40,898 nucleotides of DNA from Nocardiaceae bacterium (GTDB lineage: Bacteria > Actinomycetota > Actinomycetes > Mycobacteriales > Mycobacteriaceae): NCBI GenBank assembly GCA_021372355.1, contig JAJFUQ010000037.1, forward strand, positions 1 to 40,898, given 5' to 3'. Shown piece by piece: positions 19,689-30,637 of this stretch. The position numbers and the translations under genes were made by a program. Position 1 is the first letter of the stretch; every line of letters begins with the position of its first letter. A model generated the notes under the pieces. The model was not told the DNA's origin. It was given only the letters and a program-made list of their open reading frames with translations, and ran no database searches.

Positions 19689-20924
19689 TTGACCCGGTCC
19701 GCGCGAATCGTTGTTGGTGTTTCGGGCGGCATCGCCGCCTATAAGAGTTGTGCGCTCATTCGGTCCTTCACCGAGAGCGGACATCAGGTTCGGGTCATCC
19801 CGACACCCTCTGCGCTGGAGTTCGTCGGTCGTGCGACCTTCGAGGCCCTCTCCGGAAACCCGGTGCACACCGGCGTCTTCAACGACGTGCCGGAGGTGCC
19901 GCACGTGCGCCTCGGTCAGGAAGCCGACTTGGTCGTCGTCGCACCGGCCACGGCTGACCTCATGGCTCGCGCGGCCTCTGGCCGCGCCGACGATCTGCTG
20001 ACCGCCACTCTTTTGACGGCGCGATGTCCCGTTCTGTTCGCTCCGGCGATGCACACCGAGATGTGGGAGCACCCGGCCACGGTCGCGAACGTCAAGACTC
20101 TGCGTCAGCGCGGGGTCACCGTCCTCGAACCGTCGGCTGGTCGCCTCACCGGCAAAGACACTGGGCCGGGCCGTCTGCCCGAACCGGAAGAGATCTACGC
20201 CTTCGGGTCGTTGCTTCTCGAGCGCTCCGACGCCGTCCCGCGTGACCTCGAAGGTAAGCGGATCGTCGTTTCGGCCGGCGGAACGCGTGAAGCTGTCGAC
20301 CCGGTTCGATTCCTGGGTAACCGCAGCTCCGGTAAGCAGGGCTATGCCATTGCCCGGCTCGCCGCTCAGCGAGGTGCCCACGTCACTCTCATTTCCGGCA
20401 TCACCTCGGGTCTGCCGATCCCGGCGGCCGTCGATGTCGAGCATGTCCAGAGCGCTGCGCAGATGAAGCAGGCTGTCTTCAAGCACTCCATCGACGTCGA
20501 CGCGGTCATCATGGCGGCGGCCGTCGCGGACTTCCGGCCGGCTGAAGTCGCCGTTGCCAAGATCAAGAAGGGTGCGGACGAGCCGGAGTCGATCCCGCTC
20601 GTCCGGAACGACGACATCCTCAAAGGGCTCGTCGAGGCTCGGACTTCCGGTGAGCTGCCGAGCGGGACGGTCATCGTCGGATTAGCGGCCGAAACCGGAG
20701 ACGAAAACGGTAGCGTCCTCGACCACGCCCGTGACAAGCTGTCCCGCAAGGGTTGCGACCTTCTGGTCGTCAATGCGGTCGGTGACGGTAAGGCCTTCGA
20801 GGTCGACCACAACGACGGGTGGATTCTTTCCAACTCAGGCGGAGAATCGGCACTTGAGCACGGCTCGAAAGCGCTGATGGCAAGTCGGATTCTCGACGAA
20901 CTCGGGCAGTTGCTGCGGCGATGA
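19689..20924 (+). CDS. coaBC: Bifunctional phosphopantothenoylcysteine synthetase/decarboxylase
   Basis: Two steps of coenzyme A synthesis. Residues 1-190 are the flavin-dependent decarboxylase CoaC ([45 protein letters not shown]); the remainder is the synthetase CoaB ([28 protein letters not shown]). The 411-residue length is normal. The start is a TTG, supported by TAGGAGA eight bases upstream and by the family start [13 protein letters not shown]. Located 36 bases after rpoZ, so probably co-transcribed. Confidence 0.96.
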   Translation: MTRSARIVVGVSGGIAAYKSCALIRSFTESGHQVRVIPTPSALEFVGRATFEALSGNPVHTGVFNDVPEVPHVRLGQEADLVVVAPATADLMARAASGRADDLLTATLLTARCPVLFAPAMHTEMWEHPATVANVKTLRQRGVTVLEPSAGRLTGKDTGPGRLPEPEEIYAFGSLLLERSDAVPRDLEGKRIVVSAGGTREAVDPVRFLGNRSSGKQGYAIARLAAQRGAHVTLISGITSGLPIPAAVDVEHVQSAAQMKQAVFKHSIDVDAVIMAAAVADFRPAEVAVAKIKKGADEPESIPLVRNDDILKGLVEARTSGELPSGTVIVGLAAETGDENGSVLDHARDKLSRKGCDLLVVNAVGDGKAFEVDHNDGWILSNSGGESALEHGSKALMASRILDELGQLLRR

Positions 20925-20988
20925 GTTTCGTCGCCTACTCTGTGCCGACGAGGGCCTTTTACTACGAACGAAGGATAAGGGAGATCAA

Positions 20989-22191
<1,203 letters not shown>

Positions 22192-22202
22192 GCAGCCAAG
22201 AT

Positions 22203-24137
22203 GTGACGAAAGCAGCGGCAGGAATCGCAAGAATCCTTCCGCTGCTTTCGCTTTCTCACCTGGATCGCGAGTTCGACTACCTCGTAACGCCTGAGCAAGA
22301 CGCGGAGGCCCAGCCCGGTGTTCGGGTTCGGGTGCGGTTCGCGGGGCGGCTCGTTGACGGCTACGTGCTCGAACGGGTCGAGGAGTCGACGCACAAAGGG
22401 AAGCTCGGGCGGATCGAACGGGTCGTCTCGCCCGAGGTCGTGCTGCCGCCGGCGACGGTCGAGTTGGTGACCGCGGTTGCGAAGCGGTACGCCGGGACGC
22501 GTGCGGACGTGCTCCGGCTTGCGATTCCACCGCGTCATGCGCGGGTTGAGGCAGAACCGGTGGCTGTGCCGCCGGCCTTCGATGGTGCTGCGATCGATGG
22601 CGGCGGTTGGTCGAAGTACACGCACGGCCCGGCCTTCGTCGATGCGTTGCGTGCCGGGCGGGCACCCCGTGCCGCCTGGCAGGCGGTACCCGGCGAGGAT
22701 TGGCCGCTGCGGATCGCGGAGCTCTCGGCGACGGTTGCGGCAGCGGGAAAATGCACGGTCGTCGTCGTCCCGGACCAGCGGGACCTCGTTCGGGTTCGGG
22801 ACGCCTGCACGACGGTTCTCGGTGCCGAACATGTCGTCGGACTGAGCGCAGACCTGGGTCCGGCGAAACGCTATCGCGCCTGGTTATCGGCCGTTCGGGG
22901 GAGCGCGACCGTGGTCGTCGGCACCCGAAGTGCCGTCTTCACGCCCGTTCCGGAACTGGGACTCATCGTCATCTGGGACGACGGCGACGACAATCACGCC
23001 GATCAACGCGCGCCCTATCCGCATGCTCGGGAAGTGGCGCTGCTGCGGGCCTACCAACGATCCTGCGCGTTCGTCGCTGCGGGGTTCGCTCGGACTGCAG
23101 AAGTGCAATCGCTCGTCCAGACCGGCTGGGCGCACGATCTCGTGGCCGAGCGCGCCGTGCTCCGCGAGTACACACCGAAGATTTCTGCCCCGGGTGACAG
23201 CGACAAGGCGCTCGAACGCGATCCGCTAGCGCGAGCCATCCGTGTCCCTGCCGTGGCGTTCGAGACGGCGCGCAACACCTTGGCGGCCAATGAACCGGTT
23301 CTCATCCAGGTTCCGCGACGCGGTTATGTGCCCACTCTCGCGTGTACAAAGTGCCGGACTCCGGCTCGATGCCGTCGATGCAACGGTCCGTTGTCGCAAG
23401 GTAGCCGGGGCCATCTCGAGTGTCGTTGGTGCGGTGTCGGCGACGCCGGGTACCGCTGTCCGACGTGCGGCTCCCAGTCGTTGCGGGCCGTCGTGATCGG
23501 AGCAGAACGGACGGCAGAGGAGTTCGGCCGTGCGTTTCCCGGTGCTGCCGTGAACAATTCGGCAGGCAGTGAGGTGCTTTCGAACGTCAAGGGCGGCAAA
23601 CGGCTGGTCGTCGCGACGATCGGTGCCGAGCCACCGGCCGAGGGCGGCTATGGAGCAGCTCTGCTCCTCGACGGTTGGACGCTGCTTGCGCGTCCTGATC
23701 TGCGCGCATCTGAAGAAGCGCTTCGACGATGGATGAACGCGGCCGCGCTCGTGAAGCCTGGGGGACGGGTCATCATCGTGGCCGACCCGGCCGCACCCAC
23801 CGTTCAGGCATTGATTCGGTGGGATCCGGTCGGGCATGCGGTCAGCCAGCTCGAAGAGCGCACCGAGGTGCGGTTCCCGCCGGCCGCCCGCATGGCCGCG
23901 GTGTCCGGAAGTCCGGACGCCCTGGAGTCGTTCATGGCCTCCGCGCAACTGCCCGAGGCGGTCGAGGTGCTGGGCCCGGTGCCGATGAACGGCGAGGGGG
24001 AGCGGTTGCTGCTGCGCGTTCCGCGCAACGCGGGAACGGCGCTTTCGAAGGCCCTCGCCGATGCACAGGCCGTCCGAAGTGCGAAGAAGGACGCGGAGTC
24101 GGTGCGAGTTCAGGTCGATCCGGTGGATATCGGCTAA
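22203..24137 (+). CDS. priA: PriA-like primosomal protein (degenerate helicase)
   Basis: A 644-residue relative of the replication restart helicase. The N-terminal DNA-binding domain (ILPLLSLSHLDREFDYLVTP) is intact, and eight cysteines in four C-x2-C pairs (CTKCRTPARCRRC ... CRWCG ... CPTCG, about residues 381-424) form the zinc-binding insert. The helicase core lacks a GKT Walker A (the site reads VPGEDWPLR) and the DEEH box is replaced by DDGDDNH. This loss is a known feature of actinobacterial PriA and implies a non-helicase primosome role. GTG 22203 was chosen because no other start precedes the conserved ARILPLLS; it is 11 bases after metK and has no clear ribosome binding site. Confidence 0.93.
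   Translation: MTKAAAGIARILPLLSLSHLDREFDYLVTPEQDAEAQPGVRVRVRFAGRLVDGYVLERVEESTHKGKLGRIERVVSPEVVLPPATVELVTAVAKRYAGTRADVLRLAIPPRHARVEAEPVAVPPAFDGAAIDGGGWSKYTHGPAFVDALRAGRAPRAAWQAVPGEDWPLRIAELSATVAAAGKCTVVVVPDQRDLVRVRDACTTVLGAEHVVGLSADLGPAKRYRAWLSAVRGSATVVVGTRSAVFTPVPELGLIVIWDDGDDNHADQRAPYPHAREVALLRAYQRSCAFVAAGFARTAEVQSLVQTGWAHDLVAERAVLREYTPKISAPGDSDKALERDPLARAIRVPAVAFETARNTLAANEPVLIQVPRRGYVPTLACTKCRTPARCRRCNGPLSQGSRGHLECRWCGVGDAGYRCPTCGSQSLRAVVIGAERTAEEFGRAFPGAAVNNSAGSEVLSNVKGGKRLVVATIGAEPPAEGGYGAALLLDGWTLLARPDLRASEEALRRWMNAAALVKPGGRVIIVADPAAPTVQALIRWDPVGHAVSQLEERTEVRFPPAARMAAVSGSPDALESFMASAQLPEAVEVLGPVPMNGEGERLLLRVPRNAGTALSKALADAQAVRSAKKDAESVRVQVDPVDIG
22207..22250 (+). terminator. Terminator-like hairpin overlapping the start of priA
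   Basis: CGAAAGCAGCGG (22207-22218) pairs perfectly with CCGCTGCTTTCG (22239-22250), with four more pairs inside after one mismatch, and the strand continues CTTTCTC. It looks like the intrinsic terminator of metK, yet it covers codons 2-16 of priA, so it could attenuate priA. Confidence 0.6.
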
Positions 24138-24160
24138 TTTCAGCCGCTCGCGTTTGAAGT

Positions 24161-26779
24161 TCACTCCGTTCTGTTCAGCACCGGCACCTTCGAACGCGTG
24201 CACACGGCGGCGATTGCAGCGGTGACTAATGGCAACGCAAGAACAACCAGCGCCAGCTGACCCCACGGGATTGCCAGTACATGCCGAGGGCTCATCCCGG
24301 ACGGCAAGTAGGGGCTCAATTCGGTCAGCGGGTAGGTCACGGCAATGCCGGGCGCGAGTCCGACGACGAATCCCAGAATCGCACCTGCGCCAGCGATGCC
24401 CAGCGCTGTCGCGGCCGAGATCGACCGTCGCACAGCGGGACTCGCCCCGACGGCCGACAGTGTCGAAAGATCGGGTCGCGCGTCGGCGAGTGCCAGAAAC
24501 GTTGCCGTCAGCGCACCGGCGAACATGAGCACCGTTGCGGCAACGAGGAGCAAACCCCGAATCATCTGCGAACTGGCGGACGCTTGGTACCCACGCTCGA
24601 CGCTGAACGATCCCGGTGCTCCCAAAAGCATGCCGATGTCCTCTTCGACCGTCTTGTCGATCTCTGCAGGGGCACGCACGAGTAGTGCGGAAGGCGCCGA
24701 CGCGACGCCCATCTTGTCTGCCAACGTCGGCGCCAGAATGGCTGATGCAAGGAAAGTCTGGTTCGAATGGATCACGATGATTGACGCGTCCGCTTCCGAC
24801 TGTGTCACGACGTCGTTCACTCCGAACAAGACGGGGTTCGGACCCCGGAACGTCAGCTCGAGGCGGCTACCTTGTGTCACGTGGGGAAGGGAGTCCGCGG
24901 CGAACACGACCGCGCCACCCGCGCTGAGGGCGGCGTTCGCCCGCTTGCGTTCTGCCTCTGAGAGGCGGAGCGCCGTCGGTACCGACGGTTCGATCAACAA
25001 GCCCCCGGAATTGGGGAAGGGCACCGGCGTCGCCCCGTCTACGGCGACTTGGATTACGAAACGGTTCTGCCGCGCGACGTCCTCGCGATAGATTTCCTCG
25101 AACTGTGCTCCGGGAATGTGATCGGCGATCACCTTCCGCGCGTTGTCCCAGCCGTTCGCATACACGACGCCGACGCCAGACTCGACGGTCTGCACGTAAC
25201 CGTAATCGCGGCGGTCCTGCTCCTGGTTGGTCGTCATCCCGATCGAGGCCGCGACGAATCCCGCAACGGTTGCGGCAACCGCGCTGATCGCGGGAACAGT
25301 CCGCATGCGATGGCGGGCACCGTCACGCGCCGCGAAGCGGAGCGGCAGTACGAGTCGGTGAGCAATTCGCCCCGCGAGTGCCACCAGGAGTGGAACGACC
25401 AGAGCCATCCCGATCACGCACAGCACGGTTCCGATGGCGATGGTGAGGTCATTCTCCGCATGATGCAGCCGGGAGAAGGTCACCGCGACACCGATCGCAA
25501 TGATCACGACGCCTGCAATCGGCAGTCTCGTCGGCATCGACAACCGCTCCCGCCGACCTGCAATGACGGCGGCAGCATCCTGCCGTGCAAGGGCTCTGGC
25601 CGGGATCATTGCAGCGGCGACCGCAGAAGCTGTCCCAAGTGCGGCAATGATCGCTATCCAAGTCCATGGCACATCCCATGGACCGAACGGGTTGGACATG
25701 AACTTCTGAGCCACGGGCTGAAATAGTGCCTCCAACCCCAGCCCAAAGGCGACTCCAGCGAGTGACCCGACCACCCCGACGACAAGTCCCGCGGCGAGAA
25801 CGACAGCCCGCACCTGCGAGGGAGTTCCCCCTGCTGCAGAAACCAGTGCCAGAGTCCGAACCTGTCGTCGAGCGCCCACCGCCATCGCCGGCCCGGCGAG
25901 CAGAACCGTCTCGATGAGAATCATCGCGGCAACGGTTCCAGCCACGGCATAGAAAGAGTCGTCGATGGGCCAGGAAACGGCGCGGGTTGCGGGTGCGTCC
26001 GGTGAATCTGCGAGGACTGCGCGCGACAGCACGGTGACACCATGCTGATTCAGTTGTTCGACTTGCGACCATGACACCGGCCCGCCACCCACCAGCCACT
26101 TGTGTTGGAAGGCGCCGAAGTCCTGACCAAAGGAACCGGGGAAGGCAACCGCGTTCAGTCCGCCGTTTCGGTCCGCACGGTCGGCAACACCGACGACGTG
26201 CAGCACCCTGGTTTCGCTGCTGACTGCCGCCTGAACCTCGATGTCGCGTCCGACCCGAGCGCCGGCATCCGCCAACTCGCGACTCACCGCAATTTCATCG
26301 GTGCTGCGTGGATACCGCCCTTCGACGAGCGGAAAGAGCCCGTTACTGAGTGGGTTGTCGGCATCGACTTCCGTGATCTCGAACTGGCCGTGCGATTGTC
26401 CGGCGCGAAACCACGCCGAATCCTGCCGCATCGGAGTCGCCGGTCGATCTCCGATGAGCGCCGGGACATCGGGCTCCTCGAGCCCAGGTGGCTGTCCGGT
26501 GCGGGGGTCTATCGTCAGCGGGTGCTCGGCTTGCTGCCAGCCCTCGCGCGGGTCGGGCCGCTGCGTTATCGGATCAAGCCCGGGATAAGTCGTGACGAGC
26601 GCGTCGGCCGTTCCCAGGAAGCGCTCGATGGCCTCCGTCCCGCTGATCTGTTCGGTCTTGTAGAAGACTGCGAATGCTGTCACCACCATGACCGGCATGG
26701 CGATCATCACCAGCACGATCAGGCTGGTTGCCCGGTGCTTCAAAGCATCTCGCCACGCGATTCGCATTGCGGTACGCAC
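24161..26779 (-). CDS. ABC transporter permease, FtsX/MacB-like
   Basis: An 872-residue membrane protein with an N-terminal TM segment (SLIVLVMIAMPVMVVTAFAVFY), a large extracytoplasmic domain (about residues 45-285), a first FtsX block (MILIETVLLAGPAMAVGARRQVRTLALVSAAGGTPSQVRAVV, split here by function: TM then the ARRxxxLALVxAxG cytosolic motif), several central TM segments, a second extracytoplasmic domain and a second FtsX block (SQMIRGLLLVAATVLMF; LSTLSAVGASPAVRR). Such permeases work as exporters or mechanotransmitters rather than importers. GTG start lies three bases after the ATPase stop; the unit is padR - ATPase - permease. Substrate unknown. Confidence 0.92.
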   Translation of the reverse strand: MRTAMRIAWRDALKHRATSLIVLVMIAMPVMVVTAFAVFYKTEQISGTEAIERFLGTADALVTTYPGLDPITQRPDPREGWQQAEHPLTIDPRTGQPPGLEEPDVPALIGDRPATPMRQDSAWFRAGQSHGQFEITEVDADNPLSNGLFPLVEGRYPRSTDEIAVSRELADAGARVGRDIEVQAAVSSETRVLHVVGVADRADRNGGLNAVAFPGSFGQDFGAFQHKWLVGGGPVSWSQVEQLNQHGVTVLSRAVLADSPDAPATRAVSWPIDDSFYAVAGTVAAMILIETVLLAGPAMAVGARRQVRTLALVSAAGGTPSQVRAVVLAAGLVVGVVGSLAGVAFGLGLEALFQPVAQKFMSNPFGPWDVPWTWIAIIAALGTASAVAAAMIPARALARQDAAAVIAGRRERLSMPTRLPIAGVVIIAIGVAVTFSRLHHAENDLTIAIGTVLCVIGMALVVPLLVALAGRIAHRLVLPLRFAARDGARHRMRTVPAISAVAATVAGFVAASIGMTTNQEQDRRDYGYVQTVESGVGVVYANGWDNARKVIADHIPGAQFEEIYREDVARQNRFVIQVAVDGATPVPFPNSGGLLIEPSVPTALRLSEAERKRANAALSAGGAVVFAADSLPHVTQGSRLELTFRGPNPVLFGVNDVVTQSEADASIIVIHSNQTFLASAILAPTLADKMGVASAPSALLVRAPAEIDKTVEEDIGMLLGAPGSFSVERGYQASASSQMIRGLLLVAATVLMFAGALTATFLALADARPDLSTLSAVGASPAVRRSISAATALGIAGAGAILGFVVGLAPGIAVTYPLTELSPYLPSGMSPRHVLAIPWGQLALVVLALPLVTAAIAAVCTRSKVPVLNRTE

Positions 26780-26782
26780 GGG

Positions 26783-27496
26783 TCACCGCCCCGCTTCGGC
26801 CGCGAGGATGCCTGCCGCAGCTTTGGTCTCGTCGACGATCTGGCCGTCACGCAAGAACACCACGCGGTCCGCCCACCCCGCGTGGCGGGCCTCATGCGTC
26901 ACCAGCAGCGCGGACGCCCCGGCGTCACAGCGCGCGCGAAGCAGTTCGAGCACTTCGTCGCCACCGAGTGTGTCGAGTGCGCCGGCGGGTTCGTCCGCGA
27001 GAATCACTCGGCGCTCGCCGACGATGGCGCGAGCAATGGCGACGCGCTGCTGTTGACCGCCTGACATGTCGTCCGGAAATCGCTTCGCCAGGTGATCGAC
27101 GCCAACCGCTTCGAGCGCGGCCAGAGCCTCCCGGCGCGCGTGCTTCACCGAAACTCCCGACAGTTCGAGTGGGAGCGCGACGTTCTCGACCGCGGTGAGA
27201 GCGGGGATCAGATTGTAGGACTGGAATACGTAGCCGACGAATGTGCGGCGCAGTTTCGCGCGGCCGGCGACGCTCAGTTGCGCAACATGCATGCCTTCGA
27301 CCTCGACGGTCCCCGTCGTCGCGGTGTCGAGACCACCGGCGATATTCAGCAGCGTTGACTTGCCGGAACCGGACGGTCCCATGACCGCCACCAACTCGCC
27401 GGTACCGACGGTCAGTGACACGCCACGAAGGGCATGCACCTGGGCGTCTCCGGCGCCATGCACCTTGGTCACGTCCCGGAGCTGAAGCACGCTCAC
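26783..27496 (-). CDS. ABC transporter ATP-binding protein, LolD/MacB type
   Basis: A 237-residue ATPase with Walker A GPSGSGKST, Q-loop VFQSYNLIP, signature MSGGQQQRVAIARAI, Walker B VILADEPAGALD and switch histidine VTHEARH. The MacB/LolD-type features match the FtsX-like permease next door. GTG 27496 was chosen as start because it overlaps the upstream padR stop (GTGA) and matches the family start VLQLRDVTKVHG. Confidence 0.94.
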   Translation of the reverse strand: MSVLQLRDVTKVHGAGDAQVHALRGVSLTVGTGELVAVMGPSGSGKSTLLNIAGGLDTATTGTVEVEGMHVAQLSVAGRAKLRRTFVGYVFQSYNLIPALTAVENVALPLELSGVSVKHARREALAALEAVGVDHLAKRFPDDMSGGQQQRVAIARAIVGERRVILADEPAGALDTLGGDEVLELLRARCDAGASALLVTHEARHAGWADRVVFLRDGQIVDETKAAAGILAAEAGR

Positions 27497-28038
27497 TTTT
27501 GTCCCTTTCCAGAATTCTTTGCCGATTGCCGCACACGGGCTTCGCAATGGTCCAGCCACCGAACCTCGGCTTCAGCGGCGAAAATCAGGGAGTCGAGGAC
27601 CAGACTCCAGGCCAAGTCGGGTGCAGTTTTCGATGCTTCGACCCGCTTGAGTCGCGTGTGGTTCTGGAGGGCAACGAGGGTCGCGGTGCGTTGGCGTTGC
27701 AAGATGTCCGTCACGTCGACGCCGGGCATCGTCACCGCGATCGCGATCTTCATCGCGAGCTCGTCACGCGGCGGTTGGCCGCGGTCAACCGGTACCAGGA
27801 ACCACTCATCGACCACGGTCCGACCGGCGTCAGTGATGCGGTAATTCGCGTGCCCCTCGCTGTCCTCGCCAAATCCTTCGACGAGGCCATCCCGCTCCAG
27901 CCGATTGAGAGTCGTATAGACCTGGCCGATGTTGAGTGGCCAGGTGCTCCCGGTTCGACGTTCGAACTCGACTCTCAGCTGGTAGCCGTACATCGGCTCC
28001 TGCGCCAGAAGCGCCAGCAACGAATGTTTCACGGACAT
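27493..28038 (-). CDS. PadR-family regulator of the ABC exporter
   Basis: A 181-residue PadR regulator: winged helix VKHSLLALLAQEPMYGYQLRVEFERRTGSTWPLNIGQVYTTLNRLERDGLV (shown in part; recognition helix at NIGQVYTTLNRLE) plus a helical C-terminal dimerisation region with KIAIAVTMPGVDV. First gene of the unit with the ATPase and FtsX-type permease, overlapping the ATPase start. A palindrome overlaps its own ATG, which implies autoregulation; PadR repressors next to transporters usually respond to the exported compound. Confidence 0.93.
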   Translation of the reverse strand: MSVKHSLLALLAQEPMYGYQLRVEFERRTGSTWPLNIGQVYTTLNRLERDGLVEGFGEDSEGHANYRITDAGRTVVDEWFLVPVDRGQPPRDELAMKIAIAVTMPGVDVTDILQRQRTATLVALQNHTRLKRVEASKTAPDLAWSLVLDSLIFAAEAEVRWLDHCEARVRQSAKNSGKGQK

Positions 28039-28062
28039 ACTGAGTATGTATACCCGGTATGT
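28035..28062. promoter_or_regulatory. PadR operator covering the padR start codon
   Basis: ACATACT-G-AGTATGT (28035-28049) is a perfect 7-bp inverted repeat that includes the ATG of padR, followed at once by ATACC-C-GGTAT (28050-28060) and a further GTATGT half-site (28057-28062). AT-rich ATAC/GTAT half-sites are characteristic of PadR operators. Confidence 0.7.
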
Positions 28063-28097
28063 AGTTGGACGTCGACGGCGACACCGCGAACGCACAG

Positions 28098-29717
28098 CTA
28101 ATTCCGCGCTTCCCGACGTCTCCTCTGCTCCGCCGGGTCGGGATAGGGCACGGCCGCGATGAGCCGCTTCGTGTACACGACCTGCGGGTTGTGGACGATC
28201 TCGTCCCGGGTGCCGAGCTCGACGATCTTGCCGAGGTTCATCACGGCAATGCGGTCGGCCAGCATTTCCACGACGGCGAGGTCGTGGCTGATGAACACAC
28301 ACGCGAAACCGTGCTCGCGTTGGAGTTCTTGGAACAGGTCGAGCACCTTGGCCTGCACCGATACGTCAAGCGCCGACGTCGGTTCATCGGCAACGAGGAG
28401 GCGAGGTTCGAGCGCCAGCGCGCGTTCGATTCCGACGCGCTGACACTGCCCGCCGGACAGTTCATGCGGGTACCGATTCCGAAACTCGCGTTGCAGTTGC
28501 ACGCTGTCGAGCAATTGCTCGACCTTTCGTGCGAGCTCTCGCCCACGGAGCTTGCGATGCAAGTAGAGCGGTTCGCCGATCGACTCCCCGACGGGAAGCC
28601 TCGGATTGAGCGATGAGGCAGGGTCCTGGAACACGATCCCGATCTTGTCGCGCACACTCCGGAGCGCGTTCGGGTTCTTCATGTCGATGCCAGCCAACTC
28701 GAGCCGACCTTCGGTGACGGGCATGAGCCCCACCACGGCGCGACCGACGGTGGTCTTGCCCGATCCGGATTCCCCGACAAGTCCGAGCACTTCACCTTCG
28801 CCGACACTGAAGCTGATTCCATCGACGGCTCGGAAAGCCTGTTGACTCATGCGCTTGGGGTATTCGAGGACGAGGTTCTCGGCCATGAGAACGGGATCTC
28901 GCTTTGGCAGCGCGGCACGCGCCAACACCGTCCCGAAGTGCGGCACCGCGGCCAGCAGTTGGCGTGTGTACTGATGCTGTGGGTTGCCGAAAATCGAGGG
29001 CGCCGTGCCGACCTCGACGATGCGCCCGTCCTTCATGACTACGATTCGATCCGCGATGTCCGCGACGACTCCCATGTCATGGGTGATCAGGATGATTCCC
29101 GCGGATATTCGGGTCCGTAGGTCGTGAAGCAGCGTGAGAATCTCGGCTTGGACCGTGACGTCGAGCGCGGTGGTCGGCTCATCGGCAATGAGAAGGCTCG
29201 GCTCACAGGCGAGCGCTTGGGCGATCATCGCGCGCTGGCGCTGCCCTCCGGACAACTGATGCGGGAAGGCATGGAAGCGACGTTCGGGCTCACGGATCTC
29301 GACGAGTTTCAAGAGCTCGACGGCTCGATCGTGTGCTTGCTTCGGCGACAGACTGAAATGCGCCTGCAGCGTTTCGACAATCTGAAACCCGATCGTGTAG
29401 ACGGGATTCAAGGCGGTCCCCGGGTCTTGGAAGATGACCGCGACCTCTTTGCCACGGACCGCGCGCAGGGCGGATCCGTGCAGGCCGATGAGCTCTTTGC
29501 CGTTGAGTTCTGCACTGCCGCTGACTCGCGCGTTGCGCGGTACGAGGCCCACGAGCGACATCGCGGATTGCGTCTTGCCCGCCCCGGATTCACCGACGAT
29601 GGCGACGACCTCGCCCCGATTCACGGTGTAGCTGAGGCCGACGGCCGCCGGTGTCCAGGTGCCGTCGACAAAGAAATCGACTTCGAGGTTCTCGACTTTC
29701 AGCAGCGGGTTGGTCAT
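28098..29717 (-). CDS. Oligopeptide ABC importer, dual ATPase (OppD-OppF fusion)
   Basis: A 539-residue protein with two complete ATPase domains in tandem. The first has Walker A GESGAGKT, signature [15 protein letters not shown] and Walker [13 protein letters not shown]; the second has [24 protein letters not shown] and [12 protein letters not shown]. Each is followed by the C-terminal oligopeptide-transporter extension ([18 protein letters not shown]). Fused OppDF is also seen in M. tuberculosis (Rv1281c). ATG overlaps the OppC stop. Last gene of the opp operon; the PadR gene begins 59 bases further on, same strand. Confidence 0.95.
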   Translation of the reverse strand: MTNPLLKVENLEVDFFVDGTWTPAAVGLSYTVNRGEVVAIVGESGAGKTQSAMSLVGLVPRNARVSGSAELNGKELIGLHGSALRAVRGKEVAVIFQDPGTALNPVYTIGFQIVETLQAHFSLSPKQAHDRAVELLKLVEIREPERRFHAFPHQLSGGQRQRAMIAQALACEPSLLIADEPTTALDVTVQAEILTLLHDLRTRISAGIILITHDMGVVADIADRIVVMKDGRIVEVGTAPSIFGNPQHQYTRQLLAAVPHFGTVLARAALPKRDPVLMAENLVLEYPKRMSQQAFRAVDGISFSVGEGEVLGLVGESGSGKTTVGRAVVGLMPVTEGRLELAGIDMKNPNALRSVRDKIGIVFQDPASSLNPRLPVGESIGEPLYLHRKLRGRELARKVEQLLDSVQLQREFRNRYPHELSGGQCQRVGIERALALEPRLLVADEPTSALDVSVQAKVLDLFQELQREHGFACVFISHDLAVVEMLADRIAVMNLGKIVELGTRDEIVHNPQVVYTKRLIAAVPYPDPAEQRRRREARN

Positions 29718-30637
29718 CGCTTGAACCTCAACATCGCCATCCGGCGTGCGGACGGCAGTCGCTGCTGGCGAGGGTCGAACGCATCGCGGAGGCCGTCGCC
29801 GACGAAGTTGACCGACAGTGCAAGCACGATGATGAAGGACCCAGGCCACCAGAACAGCCACGGCCGGGTCGAGAACGCCGCCTGGTAGTCGGAGATCATC
29901 TTGCCGAGCGAGATGTCGGGTCCCGAGATTCCGAAACCGAGGAAGCTCAAACCGGTCTCCAGCAGCACTGCGGCCGCCATGAGCAGCGTCGTGTTGACGA
30001 TGATCACGCCCATCGCATTCGGCAGTAGATGCTTCCGGATGATCCGGAACCCACTCGCCCCAGCGACCCGCGCGGCGTCGACGAACTCTCGTTCGCGAAG
30101 CGTGAGGAACTCACCCCGGACGAGTCTGGCGAGTGTTGTCCAGAAGATGAGGCCCAAAGCGACGGCCAACGCGGTGGGGCCGTTCGACTGGACGAGTTTG
30201 CCCAGTACGGCACCGACGACGATCACCGGAAAGGTGATGACGAGGTCCGTGAACCGCATGAGCGCGTGGTCGACCCAGCCGCGGTAGTAACCGGCAATCG
30301 CCCCGACCGTGATGCCCATCGCGCACGCGACGACACTCAGGACGACCATTACGTAGATCGAGGTCTGAACACCTTTCATGGTCAGCGCGAAGACGTCGTG
30401 GCCGACGACGTCTTGCCCGAACGGATGGTCGCGGGTGGGACGGCCACCGTTCTCGACGGCCAGCAGCGCGGTGTGGTCGTATTTCCACCATCCCGGGATG
30501 TGCCAACCCGCGACCTGCACGCCGACCGACGAATAGCTCACGATGACGATGAGCAACACGACGAACAACCCCACCATCGCGGCCCGATGCCGGATGAATC
30601 GGTGGAAGACGAGTTGCCCTTCGGATTGTGGCTTCAT
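29714..30637 (-). CDS. oppC: Oligopeptide ABC importer permease, OppC type
   Basis: A 307-residue permease with the N-terminal TM segment (AMVGLFVVLLIVIVSYSSVG), a periplasm-like loop, a five-TM core and the ATPase-coupling EAA motif around REREFVDAARVAGASGFRIIRKHLLPNA. ATG overlaps the OppB stop (ATGA), and the stop overlaps the ATPase start. The full opp set (A, B, C, DF) is present. Confidence 0.95.
   Translation of the reverse strand: MKPQSEGQLVFHRFIRHRAAMVGLFVVLLIVIVSYSSVGVQVAGWHIPGWWKYDHTALLAVENGGRPTRDHPFGQDVVGHDVFALTMKGVQTSIYVMVVLSVVACAMGITVGAIAGYYRGWVDHALMRFTDLVITFPVIVVGAVLGKLVQSNGPTALAVALGLIFWTTLARLVRGEFLTLREREFVDAARVAGASGFRIIRKHLLPNAMGVIIVNTTLLMAAAVLLETGLSFLGFGISGPDISLGKMISDYQAAFSTRPWLFWWPGSFIIVLALSVNFVGDGLRDAFDPRQQRLPSARRMAMLRFKR

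Noticed and set aside
20925..20988. Possible SAM riboswitch before metK
   Set aside because: Only 64 bases are available and no SAM-type conserved elements were seen.
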